Shown in pieces: positions 55,325 through 61,552 of a DNA stretch of 61,552 nt (position 1 is its first letter; each line of letters opens with the position of its first letter). The position numbers and the translations under genes are program-made. The notes beneath the pieces were generated by a model. It ran no database searches and was not told the origin of the DNA. It saw only the letters and a list, made by a program, of their open reading frames with translations. Origin of the DNA: Blattamonas nauphoetae (Eukaryota; Preaxostyla; Oxymonadida); NCBI GenBank assembly GCA_033064195.1, contig JARBJD010000399.1, positions 1 through 61,552 of the forward strand, in the 5' to 3' direction.

Positions 55325-55530
55325 TGTCTCGGAAAAAGAATGCCCAAAAATGATCGTACGTGGACTTTTGAAATCTCAAATGCAATTTTTTTGGCGATCG
55401 ACCTGGGGCACCTGGGGCACCTAATCGGAATGGAGAATTGACACTAATTCATTGCGCCAATGAGATTCGTCAAATATTTCAAAAATGCGACCTGGGGCAC
55501 CTGGGGCACTTCATTGGAATGGAGAAACAA
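55325..55530 (-). repeat. Inverted copy of the 240-bp repeat
   Basis: CGATCGACCTGGGGCACC and GCGACCTGGGGCACC in the order expected for the reverse complement of the 52885-53690 unit. Together they make a 1.6-kb loop with inverted ends. Confidence 0.8.
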
Positions 55531-55724
55531 CAATGAAAGAGAATGCCATTTCCGACGTCATTAATGAGCTTCATCATCCTTGGATTTATCAAAAATAAAG
55601 AAAAAAGAAGAGACTGAGATTATTGTTGAATTGTATAAAATCATTAATAACTGAGACACTTGTGAATTTGCATTTTTTATATGACATTATTGGAATTTTA
55701 ATCTCCATTAAAGAACACACTTAA

Positions 55725-56618
55725 ATGAATCGACGAAAATACAATTCACAAATGATTGAGAAAATGATTGATCATAATATGTCGACCATCAATGATAATG
55801 CTGCTGTCATAAACTCACTTCAGTCGGAAGTAGAAACGAATCAGAAGGAAGTCGATACACTCAAGAATACAACAGAACAACATAAGACAGCGATATCATC
55901 AATTCAGAAAGTAGTGAACACAAATGGATCAATCACTTGTTCAGCTGGTATTGCGACACCAATAATTGGAGGATTGATCAATGTGAGTGGAGCGAATTGG
56001 AACATATCAGAGGGATCACTTCCGAAGTATCCTGGAACATATCCGGCATCAACATTTAAGTCTGGCATATCAATATCGCAATCGATTGCAGAAACTTCTG
56101 GAATTCAGTTCAATGGTGACGGCATAATTATGTGGTCTCCGTGTGACACCCCAGCATTGTATTACTATGATGAGGATACTGGTTCAGGAGTGTTTTAAAT
56201 CTCACCAACTGGAAGTTTTTCTCAACTGTCAGACAGAAGAGTCAAAAGAAATATTGAACCATACCCCAATGTTCTTGAACAATTGAATAAAGTCGAAATT
56301 GTGCAGTACCAATTCAACACATTCGACTCGAAGATCACAAAAGTGACAAAACAAATTGCGAATGAGACTGATGAAGAGCACTTGAAGAACTGCAAAGAGA
56401 AATGTGAATGTCTGAAGAAGGAAAGTGAGAAGAAGCATATTGGTGTGATCGCTCAACAGATCCAAGAAATATTCCCAGAGGTTGTGAATGATTCCAATCC
56501 AGATTGTCTTCAAGTTGATTATGCGGAACTCTCCTGCTTCTGCGTGAAAGCTATTCAGGAATTATGTTCAATCGTCGGACAACAACAGACACTCATAAAT
56601 GAACTTATGCAAAAATAG
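55725..56618 (+). pseudogene. Fibre-like S74 protein, copy 2 (about one break)
   Basis: Close relative of copy 1, with the same coiled-coil start (MNRRKYNSQMIEKMID), a slightly longer coiled coil, the glycine-rich beta region and the S74 domain (IGVIAQQIQEIFPEV, VDYAELSCFC). The start codon is in the TTAAATG context. Looks broken once; otherwise whole. Confidence 0.8.
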
Positions 56619-56628
56619 TATTCACTGA

Positions 56629-57039
56629 TTAATATTCCAACATGAGATCAACAAGGAATTCATAATACTCTTTGATTATTTTTCCATTGATTGTCTCTGT
56701 TGTTTCCATCTCGATTGATTCACCAGAACTGTCTTTGAACCAGATCTTCACTATTGATTGTCGAGTAGTTAATTCCCACTTCTTTCGTTTCGCAATCTGT
56801 TCATTGCAGAAAGCAACAAACGAGTCGTTGAATGCATCAGTTTGAATCCAATCACCATGGATTGTGATGTGTTGAGGAATATCTTTGGAAATGACAGTTG
56901 ACGAATCACCAATTTCTTCCTTCACATGAATAAGTTTACAGTCGAGAAAGTGAATGTATTTTTGATTTCTGGAATTAGTAAAATCAGGCGGCAATTGAGT
57001 AGTGTGAGAGTTCTGAATTGAGAAGTATCGTTTGACCAT
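56629..57039 (-). CDS. Element B orphan protein, 136 aa, copy 2
   Basis: Near-identical to the gene at 48735-49166 (MVKRYFSIQNSHTTQL). Same convergent placement next to a fibre gene. Upstream TATTTTATTTTTG box is present, but the start codon is AGAATG. Function unknown. Confidence 0.65.
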   Translation of the reverse strand: MVKRYFSIQNSHTTQLPPDFTNSRNQKYIHFLDCKLIHVKEEIGDSSTVISKDIPQHITIHGDWIQTDAFNDSFVAFCNEQIAKRKKWELTTRQSIVKIWFKDSSGESIEMETTETINGKIIKEYYEFLVDLMLEY

Positions 57040-57117
57040 TCTTGTTTTCTACAAAAATAAAATATCATAGTTGTTCTGTTTAATATTATGACTTCGTCAT
57101 TCTAATAAATCTTTGAT

Positions 57118-58800
57118 TTAGTATCCTCTCTTCACTTCTTCGTATGCTTCTTGGAGTCGACGATCAATGACATATCGCACTCGTGGCTGTCCATTTTCAA
57201 TCCAGAACAGCCAGTATGTCGCTTGATGCAATGCTAGAATTGGTGGAGGAGGACCTTCCGGAGTTGATGTGAAATATGGATCGAGTTCACCTTGATTGAT
57301 TGGTGTTCCTCTGTAGACAATATTAACTGATTCTGCTGTCGAGATTCCTTCTTCTCCACCAGCAATTTCACTTCGATCTGTTGGAACCATGAATGTGAAT
57401 GAAGTCGCATCCGTGACTGGTCTTGTTCTCTTGTAGTCAGCTCCTCTGTCGTGAAATACTCGAGTTGAACAAATGGAATTCTCAAACTCTTCCGTGGCAG
57501 AACAACCAATGAAGTCACCATTCACCATCATCATTTGATAGAACTCAGGTGATATCGTTGACATTGGGAAATTGGGAAAGTTGGATCCAAGCATTTCAAA
57601 GTGACCAACATATTGAGGATTTCTGAAGACTGTACATTCATTTGGTCTTTCAGGGAATAAGCACATTAGATTCATGAGATTGTTGAGTTTGATACTAATG
57701 TTTGATCTCACTCCCATAGCATTCGCTTTTGATTGAAATGATTGTGTGTCAATTCTTTCTGCTTTCAGAACATAAAGAGTCTTTGAATATGTGTTGAAGA
57801 GAGATTGCTTTGTTGCATCAGTCATTTGATATCCATAGCAAATCGAAGTGACTTTATCAACTGATGAAGAAAGAACAGTGGAAGTGGTTGGCGATGTAGC
57901 GATATATTTCACAGTACCTGATGATGCCGGTTGAAAATATTGAATTCGTTGAACTGGATTCCCGATTTGTGTAAACTCTTGAGTCAGTGTCGAGAAGTCT
58001 CCATCGTACATTAATTCTGTTTGGGATTGAGTTGACAGAGTTGATATCGATTTACTTGGATTTTGATCAATACTGTTTTCAAGTGTTTTCCTTACGATTG
58101 TGGAAACTCGAATAGGACAATACACTAGTGAATCAGTTGTTAAATGAAATCTCAATCGGAGATTGCCAAAGATGGAATTTGGATACTGATCGAAAGTACT
58201 TAATGGTAGGAGATTCACAAATGGAATGACCAATGGAATTGTAAATGTGATGTTTGAAGAGGCAGCATCGACTGGACAATGATAGTATCCACGTACGCTT
58301 GGATCCATTCTCTGAACATTTTCCCAAAGACTGTAGCAATGCTTCATGTTATTTTTCTCTTCATGGGATTTGAAAGTGTGGTATAGAAATGATTCGTGGA
58401 TGTGATTGTTCTGAAGTGTATTGTCAATGATGTTACCTTGACTGTCGACGAGTCTCATGTCTCGAATTGCATCTGATGATGATTTAAATCCGTAGAACAT
58501 ACCATACATTCCAACATATTGCGCAGATGCACTCGTTGGTTTCGAATATGGAACGGTAACTGTGAGATCGATACGCAAATGACTCTTCGCAAACTCTGTC
58601 ACATCATGACCATCATAACACAATGGAACTTCAATCTCGTCTCCAATTCTGCATGGCATGGGAGGATTTGTTGGATGCACTTCTTGGATGGAATAAATGT
58701 GTGGCTCTGAATCCCATTGTTTCGGAAGATATGATTGCACTTCAATTTGCTCAATTAATGTCGATGTTGGTTTTGATTGATTAGATCTGAAACTTCTCAT
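57118..58800 (-). CDS. Capsid-like protein 1 (double-jelly-roll major capsid candidate), 560 aa
   Basis: A 560-residue beta-rich protein. Features shared with Polinton major capsid proteins: an N-terminal segment with EIEVPLCYDG and an IDLTVTVPYSKPT strand, then VIPFVNLLPLS, FGNLRLRFHLTTDSLV (the 'FGNLxLxFHL' strand pattern), and an aromatic C-terminus LHQATYWLFWIENGQPRV. It shares its C-terminal pattern and overall order with the adjacent 627-residue protein. No disordered or enzymatic motifs. It would form the hexagonal capsomers (family knowledge). Start codon in TATAAATG context with upstream T-rich box. Looks whole. Confidence 0.65.
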   Translation of the reverse strand: MRSFRSNQSKPTSTLIEQIEVQSYLPKQWDSEPHIYSIQEVHPTNPPMPCRIGDEIEVPLCYDGHDVTEFAKSHLRIDLTVTVPYSKPTSASAQYVGMYGMFYGFKSSSDAIRDMRLVDSQGNIIDNTLQNNHIHESFLYHTFKSHEEKNNMKHCYSLWENVQRMDPSVRGYYHCPVDAASSNITFTIPLVIPFVNLLPLSTFDQYPNSIFGNLRLRFHLTTDSLVYCPIRVSTIVRKTLENSIDQNPSKSISTLSTQSQTELMYDGDFSTLTQEFTQIGNPVQRIQYFQPASSGTVKYIATSPTTSTVLSSSVDKVTSICYGYQMTDATKQSLFNTYSKTLYVLKAERIDTQSFQSKANAMGVRSNISIKLNNLMNLMCLFPERPNECTVFRNPQYVGHFEMLGSNFPNFPMSTISPEFYQMMMVNGDFIGCSATEEFENSICSTRVFHDRGADYKRTRPVTDATSFTFMVPTDRSEIAGGEEGISTAESVNIVYRGTPINQGELDPYFTSTPEGPPPPILALHQATYWLFWIENGQPRVRYVIDRRLQEAYEEVKRGY

Positions 58801-58827
58801 TTATAGAAAAATAAAAAATACAATATA
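58799..58827 (-). promoter_or_regulatory. Element-type T-rich box + TAAATG (capsid-like 1)
   Basis: On the minus strand TATTTTTTATTTTTC then TATAAATG at the start codon. Confidence 0.6.
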
Positions 58828-58849
58828 CAATATTTTCTTTTGTACTTTT

Positions 58850-60733
58850 TCAATGTGGTAAAATGCCAAGCTCCTTGTGCAACGCCTTCAGTGTGTGATT
58901 TTGATAGTACTCAACTTTTGGTTCACCATTGCTGTATCGTAATACCCACCACGTTGTTGCAGTTGTTGCTAAAATAGGCGCTGGAGGATGTGTAAATGTT
59001 GTCATCATACCATCTCTTTCAGGAATTTTTTGACTTGGATCAAGAATATTATAGTATGTGTCAATCACTCCTTGATAAATTGGCTGAGATCTCAAAGTGA
59101 CTGGAACATTCTGACCTCTGGAACTGATCGAATCATTACAGTTTGTTGGGCAACCACTTCTCTGGGTTGAGAAGCATAAAAGAAAATCAGAATTGTCATG
59201 AATTGGTCGTACTCTTGTCATTGTCTCATTGGGATAATTCTGATCACCAGTGAGTTTCTCTTCAACGAGAGAATCTGTAAGTGATCGCTCCAAATCATCT
59301 GGAACAGCTAGATAGGAATCGAGATTGAGAGTTGACAATGCAAACTGATAGAAACGAGCTCCAATAGTTGTTGTCGGTTGTTCTGGATAGTATTTGTTGA
59401 GTAGATTCACTTGGATATTCTTCTGCATTGGATTGTGGAAACATGTGACTTCATTCTCGTAGTGACGGAATAGAAGCATGATATCCTTGGCATTAACGAG
59501 AACCATTTGCTGAGTACAATCAATTCCTGTTGCCGTTGGTGTTTTCTGAAATGGATAGAATGAGATCTTTTCAGCTGGAATTGTTCCAGGACGATCCTGA
59601 TACATTTTCTTCAGATTCTCTTTCGCAATTTCCTTCATTTTGTATCCAGAACTCATGCAATACACATCATCAATGCGATAATCCATAATGTTGAGAGAAA
59701 TGTATTGTTCTTCAGACCAAGGTTCCGATGTAATACCAGTCGGATGTGTATATACACAATCTTGTTTTACTGATTTGATTTTAAATGATTGACCGATTTG
59801 AACGAAGTTCTTTGTGCACGAGGCGACGAGACTAGGAATGAAGTTTGGACGATCAGAATGACAATAGACAATTGAACTTCGGATGGGTGGTAACTGTGTT
59901 GTGTGGTCACTGATCAATTTCGAGAGTGTATTTTTCAAAGTCAGTTCAGGATTAACAGGACAACAAACGAATGCATCTTCATTGATGTGCACACTCAATT
60001 TCAGATCTCCGAAGAGACACCGAGGATAGTCAGTCATTCCTGAGAAAATGAGAAGATCTTCAAGGTTAATTGACACACGAATCGGTACATCAATAGTGTC
60101 TTTGAATACACCAGTTCCAGATGTTGTTGTGAAGTCTGATAAAGGAATATAAACACCAGCAACCGATTCATCATGATTCCATGCATTCTGCCAAGGTGTG
60201 TGACAATGTTTTCGATTCTCTAATTGACTCTTTGGTTTTATCATGTTGTATATGTGAGACTCCATTGATACATCATTGTTTGTTGTGCTGATGATTCTCT
60301 GATTGTTGTGAAGTACAGTAAGGTCACGAAAGATTGATGCCGAATGTTTGAGTCCAACGAAGATGAAGACTCTCTCATTCATATACGATCCAATATTTCC
60401 AGCAGTTGTCTTCCAATTGTTGACTTTCAATGTTGCTCTCATGGTGAACGTAATGAATGAATCATCGATTTGACAAATGTCCTGATTCCCAGTCAGTGGG
60501 ATGCTTATTTCCTGTCCTTTATAGAATCGTGAATTCTCTGATGGTTTCAATTCTTGGATTGAAGTACTGTGTGCTCCATCGTTCAGAAGGTAATTGATGT
60601 GATGCTCGGACATGAGTTGCTGTTGTATTTGACCAATATCATCTCTTGTATACTTGATTGATCCAGTGGTGTTTCCAGTCAATGATGATGCTCCAGTTCT
60701 TTTGTTTGTCAGATGTGTTATATGCGAGTTCAT
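58850..60733 (-). CDS. Capsid-like protein 2 (double-jelly-roll major capsid candidate), 627 aa
   Basis: A 627-residue beta-rich protein, divergent paralogue of capsid-like 1. Parallel segments: EISIPLTGNQDICQI, FITFTMRATLKV, VFIFVGLKHSASIFRDL, then SINLEDLLIFSG, FGDLKLSVHINEDAFVCCP, and C-terminal PILATTATTWWVLRYSN. The 'FGDLKLSVHI' and 'PPAPILA...W' patterns recur in both. Of the two it looks the closer to classic Polinton major capsid proteins, by length. Looks whole; it starts in a TAAATG box. Confidence 0.7.
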   Translation of the reverse strand: MNSHITHLTNKRTGASSLTGNTTGSIKYTRDDIGQIQQQLMSEHHINYLLNDGAHSTSIQELKPSENSRFYKGQEISIPLTGNQDICQIDDSFITFTMRATLKVNNWKTTAGNIGSYMNERVFIFVGLKHSASIFRDLTVLHNNQRIISTTNNDVSMESHIYNMIKPKSQLENRKHCHTPWQNAWNHDESVAGVYIPLSDFTTTSGTGVFKDTIDVPIRVSINLEDLLIFSGMTDYPRCLFGDLKLSVHINEDAFVCCPVNPELTLKNTLSKLISDHTTQLPPIRSSIVYCHSDRPNFIPSLVASCTKNFVQIGQSFKIKSVKQDCVYTHPTGITSEPWSEEQYISLNIMDYRIDDVYCMSSGYKMKEIAKENLKKMYQDRPGTIPAEKISFYPFQKTPTATGIDCTQQMVLVNAKDIMLLFRHYENEVTCFHNPMQKNIQVNLLNKYYPEQPTTTIGARFYQFALSTLNLDSYLAVPDDLERSLTDSLVEEKLTGDQNYPNETMTRVRPIHDNSDFLLCFSTQRSGCPTNCNDSISSRGQNVPVTLRSQPIYQGVIDTYYNILDPSQKIPERDGMMTTFTHPPAPILATTATTWWVLRYSNGEPKVEYYQNHTLKALHKELGILPH

Positions 60734-60762
60734 TTATTCAAAAATAAAAAATCAAATAATGT
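60732..60762 (-). promoter_or_regulatory. Element-type T-rich box + TAAATG (capsid-like 2)
   Basis: On the minus strand TTTTTTATTTTTGAATAAATG leads directly into the start codon. Confidence 0.6.
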
Positions 60763-60773
60763 TTTATGTACAG

Positions 60774-61073
60774 TTACTTTTTCTTTTTTGGTTTCTTCGC
60801 TTTCGGTTTCAGCTTTTCTTCTAATTTCATTATTTCTCCTCTGAGCTTGTTCGCTACTGCAGTGTTTCCTTCATTCATTGCTTGCTCGTATTGTGCCATC
60901 TTTTCTGCATGGATTTGCTGATCCGATTTCACATCTGGAATCATCTCAACTCCTGTCTGTGCGACCTTAGAAATCAATGGTCCAACAAAGGGTATTAGAT
61001 TCAGAAATGGAGCTCCAACTCTGAGTATATTTTTGCCAACTGCTGCTAATTTTGATAACCAACCTGGTGCCAT
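60774..61073 (-). CDS. Small MAPG protein 1, hydrophobic/basic, 99 aa
   Basis: MAPGWLSKLAAVGKNIL start, a hydrophobic amphipathic N-terminal half (APFLNLIPFVGPLISKV) and a basic tail (KPKAKKPKKKK). Layout resembles small virion proteins of adenovirus-like elements (membrane-active pVI-like or core proteins). Its partner at 61108-61404 begins with the same MAPG and K.....GK pattern. Function inferred from location and composition only. Confidence 0.6.
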   Translation of the reverse strand: MAPGWLSKLAAVGKNILRVGAPFLNLIPFVGPLISKVAQTGVEMIPDVKSDQQIHAEKMAQYEQAMNEGNTAVANKLRGEIMKLEEKLKPKAKKPKKKK

Positions 61074-61098
61074 TTATGAAAAATAAAAATATTGAATT
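61072..61098 (-). promoter_or_regulatory. Element-type T-rich box + TAAATG (MAPG protein 1)
   Basis: TATTTTTATTTTTCATAAATG on the minus strand, leading into the start codon. Confidence 0.6.
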
Positions 61099-61107
61099 AC
61101 AACTTTA

Positions 61108-61404
61108 TTATTGTCGAAATTGTATCATTGGATTTTGGGACTGACTACCACTCCTTCCGAGATTCTGGTTGACTTCTGGACCATATTGCTGGTCATATCC
61201 ACGATTCATTGCTTTGTTTTGTTGATAAGTGTCCATCATTCCTCCTAATCCATTCAGTATTCCTCCAGCTGTTTGACCGAATTTACTGTTCGTTTGAGAG
61301 AGCAATCCACCACCGACTTGAAGCAATGTTGGAGCTAGAGGTTTGATGAATTGAAAGAACTGTTTTCCGATATTTTTGAGTTTGTTGAAACTTCCTGGTG
61401 CCAT
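61108..61404 (-). CDS. Small MAPG protein 2, glycine-rich, 98 aa
   Basis: MAPGSFNKLKNIGKQFFQF, followed by a hydrophobic, Gly-rich stretch (LLQVGGGLLSQT, GGILNGLGGMM) and a polar Gln/Asn tail. Probably a second minor virion protein; the N-termini of both MAPG proteins may share a cleavage or modification signal. Preceded by a T-rich box and TAAATG. Confidence 0.6.
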   Translation of the reverse strand: MAPGSFNKLKNIGKQFFQFIKPLAPTLLQVGGGLLSQTNSKFGQTAGGILNGLGGMMDTYQQNKAMNRGYDQQYGPEVNQNLGRSGSQSQNPMIQFRQ

Positions 61405-61428
61405 TTATGTAAAAATAAAAAATACAAT
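61402..61428 (-). promoter_or_regulatory. Element-type T-rich box + TAAATG (MAPG protein 2)
   Basis: TATTTTTTATTTTTACATAAATG pattern on the minus strand (T-rich box, three bases, TAAATG). Confidence 0.6.
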
Positions 61429-61440
61429 TCATTATTAATT

Positions 61441-61552
61441 TTATCTCGGAATTGCTTTGGTGAGAGAAATGCCATAATTGAGAATAGCATTGTAAGCTTC
61501 ATTAAAGGCAATACTCATATCCTTTCCACCAACGAGAATCTTGAAAATGGTT
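61441..61552 (-). CDS. C-terminal end of a further element B gene (runs off the window)
   Basis: An open minus-strand frame enters from the right edge and ends at 61441 with ...NYGISLTKAIPR. Only 36 residues are visible and nothing can be assigned. Its spacing from the next gene (about 37 bases) and its direction match the tight series of virion-type genes. Confidence 0.5.
   Translation of the reverse strand, partial: TIFKILVGGKDMSIAFNEAYNAILNYGISLTKAIPR

Larger units (their letters stand above)
45093..61552. mobile_element. Polinton-type virus-like element B (left part), virion-gene rich
   Basis: It starts at AGTAGTGGTATAAGCG, matching the terminus of element A in opposite orientation, and runs off the right edge. 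Parts: orphan repeat protein, two fibre-like S74 genes, two copies of a small orphan gene, two full-length capsid-like genes and a capsid fragment, two MAPG small proteins, a primase-helicase and non-coding repeats. No integrase or polB is visible in this part. It appears rearranged, with a segmental duplication around the helicase and about three to four breaks or fragments in total; the full-length genes are open, so the element looks young. Confidence 0.8.

Overview
The window looks like nuclear DNA of an anaerobic protist. My best inference is an oxymonad/Preaxostyla metamonad such as Blattamonas, because it combines very short GT-AG introns, a giant beta-helix/pseudokinase surface protein, a DPE2-type 4-alpha-glucanotransferase and several Polinton (Maverick) copies. 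TAA, TAG and TGA all end plausible genes, so the code looks standard. Species identity is not proven by the sequence.

Layout. (1) 1-9470: right-hand end of a Polinton-type virus-like element (element A). It holds a packaging-ATPase remnant, a retroviral-type integrase, a protein-primed family B DNA polymerase and three small genes, then a non-coding end with tRNA-like structures and a terminal repeat. (2) 9471-14650: a transposon-rich spacer. Long inverted repeats enclose two abutting pogo-like elements, one non-autonomous and one with an intron-containing DDE transposase, followed by a GC-rich hairpin. (3) 14650-44640: a gene-dense host island. It has an 11-kb receptor-like gene (beta-helix ectodomain, one membrane span, pseudokinase), a POT1-like telomere-binding protein, an uncharacterised multi-exon gene next to it, a three-repeat protein of unknown function, a short-chain dehydrogenase with a zinc-binding N-terminus and a very large insertion, the glucanotransferase, and a coiled-coil/acidic protein. 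A C-terminal membrane-protein fragment closes the island. (4) 45093-61552: a second Polinton-type element (element B), in the opposite orientation and running off the right edge. It holds a fibre-like protein with an S74 self-cleaving chaperone domain (two copies), two tandem capsid-like paralogues (plus a fragment of a third copy), two small virion-like proteins and a primase/SF3-helicase. Three families of non-coding repeats lie around the helicase.

The two virus-like elements share terminal sequence and a short AT-rich box ending in TAAATG immediately upstream of most of their genes, which suggests a common element-encoded or hijacked late-type promoter. Element A shows the replication/integration half of a Polinton and element B the virion half. 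Element B also carries a primase-helicase, which is not a classical Polinton replication gene. Both look fairly young (mostly open genes) with only a few breaks.

Host splice sites were predicted by eye from reading-frame continuity. In each spliced model the summed exon length is a multiple of three.
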